This document shows, in pieces, positions 1 to 8,815 of a stretch of DNA of 43,582 nt. The position numbers and the translations under genes were made by a program. This stretch comes from an uncultured Lachnospiraceae bacterium (GTDB taxonomy: Bacteria; Bacillota_A; Clostridia; Lachnospirales; Lachnospiraceae), in assembly GCA_910577835.1 (NCBI GenBank), contig CAJTOU010000028.1:1-43582 (forward strand). Reading direction: 5' to 3'. The notes beneath the pieces were generated by a model, which saw only the letters and a program-made list of their open reading frames with translations, was not told the origin of the DNA and did no database searches. Within the stretch, counting starts at the first letter, position 1; each line of letters begins with the position of its first letter.

Positions 1-9
1 TGCTGACAT
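1..9 (-). CDS. First three codons of a gene leaving the left edge
   Basis: An ATG (complement of 7-9) lies 8 nt after a GGAGG ribosome binding site (complement of 18-22) and a near-consensus promoter. Only Met-Ser-Ala is visible, so the product cannot be named. It is the next gene downstream of the YhgE/Pip pseudogene but has its own promoter. Confidence 0.6.
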
Positions 10-38
10 ATACAGTTCCTCCTTTTTCTACTATTTTC

Positions 39-67
39 ATTTTACTAGACATATAATCTGTTGTCAA
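39..67 (-). promoter_or_regulatory. Sigma-A promoter for the left-edge gene
   Basis: On the minus strand TTGACA (complement of 62-67) is followed by a 17-bp spacer and TAAAAT (complement of 39-44). It reads toward the ATG at 9-7 with a leader of about 25 nt. Confidence 0.75.
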
Positions 68-172
68 TACAGATTTTGTTTTTAGCATGACAAACACATG
101 AATAATTATGGAATCCCTTTTAATAAATATATACTATTTTTTAATTTTACACACTTAATGCCTTCGCACTCT

Positions 173-1050
173 TTACATCATCTCTGTATCATGAAGTTTC
201 CTTTCAAAAAATTCATTCGCCTGAATCAACGGATTTCTAAGATAAAATCCAAGTATCAGCATAAATGGCACATATACAAGCAGGCAGCACACATCCTCCA
301 CATAATTCATTCCATACATACCTGCAATACACTCTCTCATTGCATTAATGGCATGCGTAAACGGAAGAAGCGGATATAATGTCTGAAAGAAATCCGGCGT
401 TACTTCAATCGGAAATGTACCGCCCCCTCCTCCTAACTGAATCACAAGCAAAATTACACAAACCGCCTTTCCAATATCCCCAAAAGAAATCGTAATAGTA
501 AATATAATCAGTGAAAATACAAATGCACATACAATTCCCGTAAACACAAACGGCAATATTGATTCACATTGTATTTTAAGAAAGAATAAATCCCCAAGAC
601 AGATAATTACAGCCTGTATTACAGCCATTACCAGAAAAAACAGATATCTTCCCAGATATTCCTGATAATGCTTAACATTTTTGTAAGAACTTTTATCCTT
701 TACATTTGTCTTAATCACTGCCACAAGAACAATGCCTCCACCCAGATGGCAAGAACACTGTAAAACGGCGTCATAGCCGAACCATAATTCTCTACTGGAA
801 ATACATCTATTGTTTCAAGCTCCACCTGACTTCCCAGATTCAGCTCCAAACCTTCAAAATCAGCTCCCTTATCCTCATTGACTACGGCAAAAAGAATATT
901 TCCAGTGCTTCCATACGGGTCCCAGTTGGCAATAATATTAAACCATGCGTAAAGTAACGGCAGCGCAGCCACACCAATAATCACTACAATTGCAATGGGA
1001 TTTTTTACTAGCCCTTTTATATCATCTATGAAAATCTAAAAAATGTTCAT
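173..1050 (-). pseudogene. Decayed YhgE/Pip-family membrane protein gene
   Basis: The reading starts at an ATG (complement of 1048-1050) behind a GGAGG site, but codon 5 is TAG. It resumes in frame with the family's N-terminal membrane segment and the characteristic NWDPYGSTGN and AVVNEDKGA motifs. At the stretch GSQVELETIDVFPVENYG the frame jumps from the N-terminal region straight to the C-terminal permease part, so the large central domain is missing: about 270 codons remain, against 700 or more in intact YhgE/Pip proteins. Around 725-730 one base is lost (TTGTGG where the family would need TTGGTGG), which puts the last 180 codons with the final ABC-2-like membrane helices in another frame. 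Three independent lesions make this a clear pseudogene. Family members are phage-receptor or export-type membrane proteins. Confidence 0.85.
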
Positions 1051-1191
1051 TGTATTATTCCTCCATCATATTTTTTTGTTTTTGTATAAAAAATTGTATA
1101 ATTATAATATTTTCCACTAGCCAATTCGTATAAAATAATATATACTATACAGGTAACAACAGAAAACGCATAATTGATATGAGGTAATAAC

Positions 1192-1785
1192 ATGAAATCC
1201 ATATACATAGTATTAACAAAAACAGGCACAGCTCTGTCACGGGCAATAGGATTTGTAACATCTGAACCTTACACTCATGCCTCAATAAGTCTGGACAGCA
1301 GTCTTGAATCTTTATATACATTTTCCAGATTACAGCCGGAGAAACCCCTTCCGGCAGGCTTTACCATAGAAAGTCCTTACAGCGGCTATATGGGACTTCA
1401 CCCTGACACTGCCTGTGAGGTATACGAACTGAAGATAACAAAATCCGCCTATTATAAAATAAAACAGAAAATATCGAAGATGAATAAGGAAGCATCGAAA
1501 TACCGGTACAGTATTTTGGGAACTGTTTACTGCATGTTTCATATTAAGCACAAACGGCCGAACTACTATTTCTGTTCACAGTTTATCGGAGAGCTGTTGA
1601 AGGAAAGCGGCGCTGTAACGCTGCCAAAACATGAATCTCTTATGCATCCTGTGGATTACCGGTTGATGCCGGAGTTTAAACTGATTTATCATGGAAATGT
1701 ACATGGTCTTATCACCTATTACATTCATCAGATGAATCCGGAAAAAAATCCGATTCCACAGATTCCTTTTCGGAAATTTGCATAA
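1192..1785 (+). CDS. YiiX-like permuted NlpC/P60 cysteine amidase
   Basis: A 197-residue protein with the layout of circularly permuted papain-like amidases (YiiX/YaeF, DUF830-type). A catalytic His (His29, in YTHASI) comes near the N-terminus and the catalytic Cys later (Cys128, in YFCSQFIGELL), the reverse of classical NlpC/P60. No signal peptide or membrane helix is evident, so it is probably cytoplasmic or membrane-peripheral. Members of this fold hydrolyse amide or ester bonds in peptides or lipids; the substrate here cannot be read from sequence. The start is the ATG after TGAGGTAATAAC. It is one of the few plus-strand genes, divergent from the YhgE/Pip pseudogene and convergent with the chemotaxis gene. 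Confidence 0.7.
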   Translation: MKSIYIVLTKTGTALSRAIGFVTSEPYTHASISLDSSLESLYTFSRLQPEKPLPAGFTIESPYSGYMGLHPDTACEVYELKITKSAYYKIKQKISKMNKEASKYRYSILGTVYCMFHIKHKRPNYYFCSQFIGELLKESGAVTLPKHESLMHPVDYRLMPEFKLIYHGNVHGLITYYIHQMNPEKNPIPQIPFRKFA

Positions 1786-1836
1786 ATGTGTTTCTGGAGT
1801 CTTTATTTATAAACAGAACTCTTTGATTGCCCAAGA

Positions 1837-1900
1837 AAAAGAACAATACAAAATATAGCTGTTACTGATATCAATCTGCAATATTCTGTATTGTTCTTTT
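1837..1900. terminator. Bidirectional terminator hairpin
   Basis: AAAAGAACAATACA at 1837-1850 pairs perfectly with TGTATTGTTCTTTT at 1887-1900. The stem continues inward (1852-1856 with 1881-1885) after one mismatch. It lies between two convergent genes and carries T-runs on both strands, as expected for a shared terminator. Confidence 0.75.
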
Positions 1901-1918
1901 AATATGTCAATCGGTTAT

Positions 1919-2881
1919 TTATTTTCTTATATCTTCCGCCAGAGGCCGAATCTGTCCAAGCATATTTCTCAAATCTTCAAATACCATAGTCTTGCTGGCA
2001 TCGCTTTTTTCAATATCATCAATATATCGAAGCACATCTTCATAACTTTTCTGTGACATTACAACATAATTTGTCAAATTTCCAATCTCTCTTTCCGAGC
2101 CGCCGATTGCCTGCTCAATCGCCTGCTGCACATCCTCTATCTGGTCTGCCTGCTGCCGGATAGTATCAAAAATTTCATGTGTTCCTTCTACATTTTTCTG
2201 ATTTGTCTCCAATGCCTCTCTGGAACACAGCAAAGATACATTCAGCTCTTTTGTGTCCTCCTCCACATGCTTTACACTCTGATTTACAATCGTAATCAGA
2301 TTTTTTATCTGGTCTGCCAGTTCACTGACCTGTTCCGCTACCACTGCAAAGCCCCTGCCATGCTGACCGGCTCTTGCAGCTTCTATGGAAGCATTTAATG
2401 AAAGCATATTTGTCTGATTTGCCACTGATATAATACCTTTTGTACATTTTTTAATCTCATCCACAGAAGCCTGCAGATTGTCAAAGGTTGCATCCATTAC
2501 CTGAAAGCTCTCTGTTACCTTTTGTGCGTCTGCCTTTAACACTTTTACCTGCTTCTGCGCATCCTCTACGGATTTTACAATATCTCTTCTCACATCTTCA
2601 AAAGATTTTGTTGCATCGCCGATTCCTTCAAATACATTTTGAAAAGTTCCAATATTTTCATTTAAACTTTCCGCTTTTTCCATAACCTGATAAAAAGCAT
2701 CCTTTATATTGACAATCTGCTCTGTAATCGCTACTTCCTCATCTACAAGGTCATCATATCTTTTCTTCATATAATCATGTGCATAGACAAGCGGATAAGA
2801 TTTGTTTTTTAAATCTTCTCTTTTTACCTCCGGCTCATAATATATCTGTTCTGCTTCTTCCCTTTTTCTGAATAATCCCAT
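1919..2881 (-). CDS. Soluble methyl-accepting chemotaxis-type signalling protein
   Basis: A 320-residue protein with no membrane segment. Residues about 40-320 are coiled coil, with the highly conserved receptor hairpin tip at 153-182 (NQTNMLSLNASIEAARAG, then GRGFAVVAEQV), the part that contacts CheA and CheW. The N-terminal 40 residues are short and charged and hold no recognisable sensor domain. It follows the FIST gene by 12 nt and begins 6 nt after a GGAGGAG site, so the two are co-transcribed and probably coupled. Inference: the FIST protein is the ligand-binding sensor and this protein the output, together forming a cytoplasmic receptor. There is no chemotaxis gene nearby. Confidence 0.88.
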   Translation of the reverse strand: MGLFRKREEAEQIYYEPEVKREDLKNKSYPLVYAHDYMKKRYDDLVDEEVAITEQIVNIKDAFYQVMEKAESLNENIGTFQNVFEGIGDATKSFEDVRRDIVKSVEDAQKQVKVLKADAQKVTESFQVMDATFDNLQASVDEIKKCTKGIISVANQTNMLSLNASIEAARAGQHGRGFAVVAEQVSELADQIKNLITIVNQSVKHVEEDTKELNVSLLCSREALETNQKNVEGTHEIFDTIRQQADQIEDVQQAIEQAIGGSEREIGNLTNYVVMSQKSYEDVLRYIDDIEKSDASKTMVFEDLRNMLGQIRPLAEDIRK

Positions 2882-2893
2882 AGCGCGCTCCTC

Positions 2894-3955
2894 CTATTCA
2901 AAAACAACACATGACATTGTCTGGTTTGTATGCTGCTTCATATAATGTTCTCCCAGTCCTATCAGCCCCGAATGTGTACCTAACTGGTTCATTTCTGTAA
3001 AATACTGCTCTACACAGTTATGCTGCTGAAATAGGATATACCGGAAAGCGCAGTTAATCGAATATACGCCTGAGATTTTTTTGAAATCATTTCTTATATG
3101 TTCTATGGTAGATTTATAAATGCTCTTCAAATCGCCTATCTGCATAATATAAAGCTTATCTTTTGGATTCACCTTGCGATAACACATAACAGATTTATCG
3201 GATTGCAGTTCTTTTAACGATACAATAAAAACCTCGTCTCCTATAATCCTTCCCAGAGGATTGACAAAGGTCTGCGTCTCAATATCCTCCTCCTGTATGC
3301 CGAGGTCTCTTGTATATACATCGGCAAACGGCTGTCCGTTCAGCTCTTTAATTATGTATTTTTCAGGAACCGCTTTTGTCACAAGGTATTTTGTATCTGT
3401 CGGGGTGTAAAGATTTTCTTTATATACCTTTATTTTTCCATGCTCATTTTTTACAAGAGCATAAGCACAGGCGTTTTCATATACCTTGCCGTTACAGCAC
3501 ACAGTTCCTTCCCATGCTGTTCCTCCGGTAAGAGGAATCTTTTTTCTTTCCAGTACGGAATTTATTGTCGCCAGAACGCACTCGTCATTGCCGGCACAGA
3601 AATCTATACATACCATATTTTCGGCTGTTCCGTTCACTGCATTCATATCCTTTTCCAGCCTTTTAATATACTTTACGGGCATGGTACCGGCTTCCTCCAA
3701 TACATTTGCTCTTGCAGATATTCCGTCATAAAATGCAGTAACTGTAAATCCGTTCTCAACCACATCTGTTTTTGCATAGCTCTGGCCTACGCAGCCGATA
3801 CTTGGAACCCCCGGAAATAATGCTTCTATCTCCTCCACCTGATTTCTGAAGGTTTCCTTGTCACTGCCGCACAGAATAAGAAGCTGTGGGCGTTCAAGCC
3901 CCAAAACGGCTTCTTTTACATCGCCGCTTCTGCTGATACCTGTAAACTGCTTCAT
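2894..3955 (-). CDS. FIST sensor domain protein
   Basis: A 353-residue cytoplasmic protein matching the FIST_N/FIST_C architecture. The N-terminal half carries the SIGCVGQ turn and the alternating strand-helix pattern of the family, and the C-terminal half ends with the IGLGEHYM...TMSCVVFE strand typical of FIST_C. FIST domains are proposed small-ligand (amino-acid type) sensors found next to or fused with chemotaxis receptors and kinases. It starts after AAAGGAT and sits directly upstream of the soluble receptor gene. Ligand unknown. Confidence 0.75.
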   Translation of the reverse strand: MKQFTGISRSGDVKEAVLGLERPQLLILCGSDKETFRNQVEEIEALFPGVPSIGCVGQSYAKTDVVENGFTVTAFYDGISARANVLEEAGTMPVKYIKRLEKDMNAVNGTAENMVCIDFCAGNDECVLATINSVLERKKIPLTGGTAWEGTVCCNGKVYENACAYALVKNEHGKIKVYKENLYTPTDTKYLVTKAVPEKYIIKELNGQPFADVYTRDLGIQEEDIETQTFVNPLGRIIGDEVFIVSLKELQSDKSVMCYRKVNPKDKLYIMQIGDLKSIYKSTIEHIRNDFKKISGVYSINCAFRYILFQQHNCVEQYFTEMNQLGTHSGLIGLGEHYMKQHTNQTMSCVVFE

Positions 3956-4061
3956 ACTTTTTTATCCTTTCTGTCACGTAAATTTTGCCATAAGGCTTTA
4001 TAAAAGTATGATAACATAAATATTTAAAAAAAGGAAATCTTTTTTATAAAAAGCAGGAAAA

Positions 4062-4081
4062 TTATACAGACTTATACAGAC
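4062..4081. repeat. 10-bp tandem repeat upstream of the FIST-MCP operon
   Basis: TTATACAGAC occurs twice head to tail (4062-4071 and 4072-4081), about 110 bp upstream of the FIST start. A 10-bp period puts both copies on one helix face, as for a protein-binding site, but no regulator can be named. Confidence 0.4.
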
Positions 4082-4135
4082 AATATTTACCATGTAGCAG
4101 GTCAAAGGCTTATTATCTGATTTATATCCGGCTGA

Positions 4136-4906
4136 TTATATATTCTTTTTATTAAACTGTACCACTGCTATTGTTATATTGCCAATTACTAATATAATAA
4201 GAACTGCTATGGCATACAAATATTCCGATGCTTCCTTTGTACCTGACAACAAATCAGCAGAATCAAGAAGTTTTACTGGAAGAAATTTTTTCACTTTCTG
4301 TATAAATCCAATAAAATAAATAACCAGAAAGCCACATGCGGTCATTATTAATACAGCAGAATTATTTTGAAAAACTGCTGATAAAAATACTATCAGCGAA
4401 ATCATCCATATACCGATAAGATAAAAACAAAATGCGGAAAACAATAAATAAGAGGCAACTTTATTATCCCAAAACCATGCATTATACAGATATGTAATTC
4501 CATAACATACCCAATATCCAACTGTCCAGAAAGATATCATAACAATCAGCTTTGACATAATTATCTTCCATCTGTCCATACCTTTTGTAATCATATTGAC
4601 AAGTGTGCCTTTGTGATACTCGGCAGTCAGTATTCCGCTGAACATTATAAGAAAAATAATAAATGCAATTGGTATATTTTTATAAAACTGCGTCCATGAA
4701 GACATTGCATTCACTTCTATTTCTGTTATCACAAATCCAGTTTCAGCAGGGTCCTGCAACATTGTTTCTAGCAGCCACGGCGTCATTTTTGCTATGGCGG
4801 GATTCATAATTCCAAAAAGAATAAATAAAATCATTAACAACAGGGCTTTTCCTGTACGAATTAATTCCATAAATTCCTTTTTTGTAAAAGCTGTTAACTG
4901 TTTCAT
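4136..4906 (-). CDS. ABC-2 type permease (YxlG-like)
   Basis: A 256-residue membrane protein with six predicted helices: one near residues 20-40, a pair around the TAEYHKGTLVNMITKG motif that is diagnostic of ABC-2 permeases, then three more helices. The start used is the ATG at 4906, which overlaps the ATPase stop as ATGA; the longer frame to 5038 lies inside the ATPase gene. With the upstream ATPase and PLDc_N protein it has the gene order of Bacillus subtilis yxlE-yxlF-yxlG. Likely the membrane half of an exporter of unknown substrate. Confidence 0.85.
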   Translation of the reverse strand: MKQLTAFTKKEFMELIRTGKALLLMILFILFGIMNPAIAKMTPWLLETMLQDPAETGFVITEIEVNAMSSWTQFYKNIPIAFIIFLIMFSGILTAEYHKGTLVNMITKGMDRWKIIMSKLIVMISFWTVGYWVCYGITYLYNAWFWDNKVASYLLFSAFCFYLIGIWMISLIVFLSAVFQNNSAVLIMTACGFLVIYFIGFIQKVKKFLPVKLLDSADLLSGTKEASEYLYAIAVLIILVIGNITIAVVQFNKKNI

Positions 4907-5817
4907 TCGCCAACCACCTCCATAAACAGGTCTTCTAGTGCAGGCTCCAGCATTTCTATCCGCTGAGGGGAAATATTGTTTCCTGTCAGAAGCTGCATAA
5001 TTTCTATCATATCTTTTTCTGTTTTTTGATGACAGCACACTCGCACTTTTCCTGTTCTTCTGCCATCTTTATATTTTTCTGCAAATAAATCCGCATCTTC
5101 CTGTCGGTTAAATTCTATTTCTATACCACTTCCCTTTCGAATGCCTTTTATTTCCTCCAATGTGCCCTGCAAGGCTATTTTTCCATTATTGAGAAACGCA
5201 ATTTTATCACAAATCCGTTCTACATCAGAAAGAATATGCGTGGAAAATAAAATAGTAGTCTCATTTTTTACAGAACATAAAATATCCAGTATTTCTTTTC
5301 TGCCCAACGGGTCAAGAGCTGACGTCGGCTCATCACATATCAGCAGCTTTGGACTGTTTAACAATGCCTGTGCAATGCCAAGCCTCTGTTTCATTCCGCG
5401 CGAAAATCCCTGAATACGTTTTTGTGCTTGAGAAAGACCTACAAGATGTAACAGTCTGTCTGCTCTGTCCTGACTTTTTTTCTTTTCCATTCCGGTGATT
5501 TCTCCACACAGCATTAAATATTCCATTGGTGTCATAAAGCTGTAAAATTCAGGTACATCGGGCAGATATCCGATATATCTGTTTGTTTTGTTCTGCCCAA
5601 AACTTACAGGGATTCCATTTACAAAAATCTCACCGCTGTCACACTGTAACAGACCAAGTATCAGTTTCATTGTAGTGGTTTTTCCTGCGCCGTTTTGACC
5701 AATAAACCCAAAAATACTATGTTCAGGTACAGAAAAGGTAAGGTCACTCAATACATTATTGAATATATTGTGTTTTCCAAAGGCTTTTGATACATGAGAA
5801 CAAGTCAGCATATCCAT
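4903..5817 (-). CDS. ABC transporter ATPase (YxlF-like)
   Basis: A 304-residue ABC ATPase. Walker A is GQNGAGKTT (about 40-48), the signature is the FSRGMKQR variant common in ABC-2 systems, Walker B is LLICDEPTSALDP and the H-loop is FSTHILSDVE. A C-terminal domain of about 85 residues follows the nucleotide-binding domain. The start at 5817 gives a TGATG overlap with the PLDc_N gene, and its end overlaps the permease as ATGA, so all three are translationally coupled. The longer frame to 5895 is an overlap artefact. Confidence 0.92.
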   Translation of the reverse strand: MDMLTCSHVSKAFGKHNIFNNVLSDLTFSVPEHSIFGFIGQNGAGKTTTMKLILGLLQCDSGEIFVNGIPVSFGQNKTNRYIGYLPDVPEFYSFMTPMEYLMLCGEITGMEKKKSQDRADRLLHLVGLSQAQKRIQGFSRGMKQRLGIAQALLNSPKLLICDEPTSALDPLGRKEILDILCSVKNETTILFSTHILSDVERICDKIAFLNNGKIALQGTLEEIKGIRKGSGIEIEFNRQEDADLFAEKYKDGRRTGKVRVCCHQKTEKDMIEIMQLLTGNNISPQRIEMLEPALEDLFMEVVGE

Positions 5818-6026
5818 CAGTTGTCCTCCTTTCCCAAAAGGAAGTATAAAACAGGACCAATAAACTCCATGCCGATAATTGATACAGCGAGCCATAATGC
5901 TCTGGTGCCGCGTTTATAGGTCTTATGTGTCAGAATATGCCTTATGGTAACGGCAAGAAGCACGAATTGCACAATAACCAAAGGTATTAAAAACGGCAGT
6001 ATTTCTTTCATTTCAATATTATTCAT
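5817..6026 (-). CDS. PLDc_N-type small membrane protein (YxlE-like)
   Basis: A 69-residue protein with two membrane helices separated by the basic turn HKTYKRGTRALW and ending in IGPVLYFLLGKED. This is the pattern of the phospholipase D nuclease N-terminal domain (PLDc_N), here alone without a catalytic domain. It overlaps the regulator gene upstream by ATGA and the ATPase gene downstream by TGATG. In the B. subtilis sigY operon the equivalent protein YxlE is a small membrane partner of the same transporter type. Probably an accessory or modulatory subunit. Confidence 0.8.
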   Translation of the reverse strand: MNNIEMKEILPFLIPLVIVQFVLLAVTIRHILTHKTYKRGTRALWLAVSIIGMEFIGPVLYFLLGKEDN

Positions 6027-7150
6027 AACTTTTCTCCCTTCTTTGCAACAATATGGCAGATATCCTGATATTCTTTGTTATCCTTCAAAACAGAAAACAC
6101 TGGATTTGCAAATGACTGTACAAAACTGTCATAAATCACCCGCTTATCTCTTGGCGCGTCTGTTCCCAAGTCTAACTGGTCATACCATTTTTGAATAGAA
6201 TAAAAATAGCTGTCTCCATGCTGAGAAAGATTATCTCCTGTCAGCAAAAAATCAACTTCATCTGCATACTTTTTTAACATATTGACTGCCTGTTCTTTCT
6301 TTTTATGCATACTGTAAACAATGGCAGCCTGATAATGAAACCGTGTTGTTGTTCCTTGAGAAAATTTCTGCAGTTCATAAGCTGCAATTAAATTCTCTAT
6401 CCGCTGAATGGTAATTTCACAGATATACAGATTATCATTGTGAATAATAAGATGCCAGACTGCCGCTGCAATCAATGAATTGAGATGTAAAAACATGCTC
6501 ATCTGTGTAAAGCTGTCAGCGTTTTCTTTTTTGTCTGCAAGCATATATGCCTGAATTAATACTGAGTCACTTTGACTGGCAAGACGGCGTGGATTTAGGA
6601 TTTCTTCGGTTGCCTCAATCGCTTGTATTGCATTTCCAAGCTGTAAATCTGCCGCCGCCTTAACAATCACAGTATCTTCACAGATACCAATATTTTTACA
6701 ATTGGAGATAATATGGCTGCACAAATCCAAGAGTTTTGTCAGCACTGTTTCCTGAATATTTTTATCCTCTGCCAGCATAAAATGATTCAGCCATAAAACA
6801 CATATCTGAAAAAGAAAGGGATAACAGGAATAATATTTCTTTACATAATCCTCACTTTTTAACATTACCTGATGAAACGGCTGCTCCGCAAATGCAACAG
6901 CCAAGTCACGATAAATCTTGTGTATTTGTTCTCTGCTCAACTGTGGTTTATATCCAAGGAGCTCATCTATCGTAACATCAAAAAATGCCGCAAGTTCAGG
7001 AAGTGTTAAAATATCAGGAAGGCTCTGACCAGTTTCCCACTTTGAGACAGAGCCTTTTGTGACACCTATAAAATCCGCAAGCTGCTCTTGAGTTATTTTT
7101 TTATTATGACGTAATTTGATAATATTATCAGAAAAATTCAAATTGTTCAT
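6023..7150 (-). CDS. XRE-family regulator with a long helical C-terminal domain
   Basis: A 375-residue protein. Residues about 8-67 form a Cro/CI-type helix-turn-helix (QEQLADFIGVTKGSVSKWETG). The remaining 300 residues are mostly helical, rich in Cys and aromatic residues, and look like TPR-type repeats that could sense a peptide or protein. It is the first gene of the PLDc_N-ATPase-permease operon, overlapping the next gene by 4 nt, and has its own consensus-like promoter. Likely role: local control of the transporter it is coupled to. Confidence 0.82.
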   Translation of the reverse strand: MNNLNFSDNIIKLRHNKKITQEQLADFIGVTKGSVSKWETGQSLPDILTLPELAAFFDVTIDELLGYKPQLSREQIHKIYRDLAVAFAEQPFHQVMLKSEDYVKKYYSCYPFLFQICVLWLNHFMLAEDKNIQETVLTKLLDLCSHIISNCKNIGICEDTVIVKAAADLQLGNAIQAIEATEEILNPRRLASQSDSVLIQAYMLADKKENADSFTQMSMFLHLNSLIAAAVWHLIIHNDNLYICEITIQRIENLIAAYELQKFSQGTTTRFHYQAAIVYSMHKKKEQAVNMLKKYADEVDFLLTGDNLSQHGDSYFYSIQKWYDQLDLGTDAPRDKRVIYDSFVQSFANPVFSVLKDNKEYQDICHIVAKKGEKL

Positions 7151-7185
7151 ATATAAATCTCCTTTCTGCTTTTCACTTTATGATA

Positions 7186-7214
7186 AGTATAGCCAAAGAA
7201 ATAAAAAAACTCAA
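7186..7214 (-). promoter_or_regulatory. Promoter of the XRE-ABC operon
   Basis: TTGAGT (complement of 7209-7214), 17-bp spacer, TATACT (complement of 7186-7191), about 35 nt upstream of the regulator's start, which has an AAAGGAG site. Confidence 0.7.
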
Positions 7215-7269
7215 TGGATTGCAGCGATACTTTAAGAGAAAAAGTCAACTGACAGGAAACTTTTAATTT

Positions 7270-8799
7270 TTATAAATATTCACTTTCCTTATCCACAGGA
7301 AATAAACCATTTTCACAAAGCTCATAAATCTTATCACAAACCTCGTTCAGATATTTCCTGTCGTGAGATACACTGATAATAGCACCGCCAAAATTGTAAA
7401 GAGCTGCTCTGACCACAGGGCTTGAAAGAGGGCTGAAATTCCGGGTGGGTTCATCAAGCACCAGCACATCTGCCCCACGCAATACCATATCAAGAAACAG
7501 TATTTTTGCTCTCTGTCCACCGCTTAAGTTCCCTATTTTTCCAGTCATCTCTTCATGAGTAAATTTCATGCCGCCCATATAGGTTCTGGCTTTGGTTACT
7601 TCCTGCTTTGTATAGCTTTCTGCCAGATATTGAACGGGAGTTTTATTAAAATCCAGTATTTCGGCATAATTTTGCGGCATAAATGCGGCGGTGATATCAT
7701 TTCGGTCTTTGAGATTGTTCCACAACAGCGAAAGCAGTGTTGATTTACCTGCACCATTCCTGCCGATAATGCCGATGTGTTCACTTCCGGATACATAAAG
7801 CTGAAGATTTTGAGATAAAATTCTCTCCCCGATACACAGTTTGTCACATGAAAAATCAAGCACTGTTTTACCTGATGGCAGATGAATTGTCTCATCAAAT
7901 TTTGCCAGAATGGCTTCTTCCTCCTGTGGAAAATCCAGAAAATTTTCTTTTTCCTTCTCAAAGCGTTTTCCCATAGAGATTACAGAACTCATCTTCTTTT
8001 TAAGCAGTTTTCCACCATGAGGGTCCTGTCTTGTAATTGCTCCCTGTTCATGATTCACGCGGTCATAAATTTTCCGCCATTTTTCCATTTGTTTTTCATA
8101 GTCCTCCCGCTGCTTTTTGGCTACCTGCTCCTGATGTGTAAAAGAAATTTTCCGGTGAGACAGATACTCGCGGTAAGAACAATGCGAAACGGAAATACGG
8201 CATTTACTTTTACGCATAATCTGCTCCATATGCACAATTGTATTTGCTGTATTTTCAATAAGTGTTTCATCATGTGAAATATAAAGGACTGGCAGCCTGC
8301 TTTCCGCAATAAAAGTTTCCAGCCATTGTAATGTAGGAATATCCAAATCATTTGTAGGCTCATCAAGAAGCAGGATATCCGGCTCCTCCATAAGCAGATG
8401 TGCAAGCTGGATTTTTACTTTCTCGCCACCGGAAAGAGTGACAAGTTTTTGGTCGGATAAAATAAAGTCTATGGATAATCCCAGCTTTGTTAAAATATCA
8501 GTATGCATATAATACTCAGAGGACCCAAAATATTCTGCCAGTGAAAGAGTGTCACAGCTCTTATCCATAACCTGAGGCAGATATGCCATTTTGCCTTTTG
8601 TAATAATATCACCGGAGCAAACGCAGTAGTTCTCTATAAGATTTTGCTGATAAATAAATTTTAAAAGAGTAGATTTTCCATTGCCTTCTTCACCAATAAT
8701 AACAGCTTTATCGCCACGATTTAATGTAAAGGAAAAATTATCTGTAATGTATCTTCCATCCTCCTTGAGATGAATTGTTATATTTTTTAACTGTAACAT
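7270..8799 (-). CDS. ABC-F family ATPase, possible ribosome protection protein
   Basis: A 509-residue protein with two ABC domains and no membrane segments. Domain 1: Walker A GEEGNGKST, signature TLSGGEKVK, Walker B LLLDEPTNDLD. A linker of about 90 charged residues follows (about 215-300). Domain 2: Walker A GRNGAGKST, signature LSGGQRAK, Walker B LVLDEPTRNFSPLS, where the usual NHLD after the Walker B is replaced by RNFSP. ABC-F proteins bind the ribosomal E site; some give resistance to macrolides, lincosamides, streptogramins or pleuromutilins. The RNFSP variant is known to me from a subgroup of Firmicutes ABC-Fs whose drug spectrum I cannot assign. Start supported by AGGAGG 6 nt upstream. 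A structured leader precedes it. Confidence 0.85.
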   Translation of the reverse strand: MLQLKNITIHLKEDGRYITDNFSFTLNRGDKAVIIGEEGNGKSTLLKFIYQQNLIENYCVCSGDIITKGKMAYLPQVMDKSCDTLSLAEYFGSSEYYMHTDILTKLGLSIDFILSDQKLVTLSGGEKVKIQLAHLLMEEPDILLLDEPTNDLDIPTLQWLETFIAESRLPVLYISHDETLIENTANTIVHMEQIMRKSKCRISVSHCSYREYLSHRKISFTHQEQVAKKQREDYEKQMEKWRKIYDRVNHEQGAITRQDPHGGKLLKKKMSSVISMGKRFEKEKENFLDFPQEEEAILAKFDETIHLPSGKTVLDFSCDKLCIGERILSQNLQLYVSGSEHIGIIGRNGAGKSTLLSLLWNNLKDRNDITAAFMPQNYAEILDFNKTPVQYLAESYTKQEVTKARTYMGGMKFTHEEMTGKIGNLSGGQRAKILFLDMVLRGADVLVLDEPTRNFSPLSSPVVRAALYNFGGAIISVSHDRKYLNEVCDKIYELCENGLFPVDKESEYL

Positions 8800-8815
8800 A
8801 AATACCTCCTATTTT

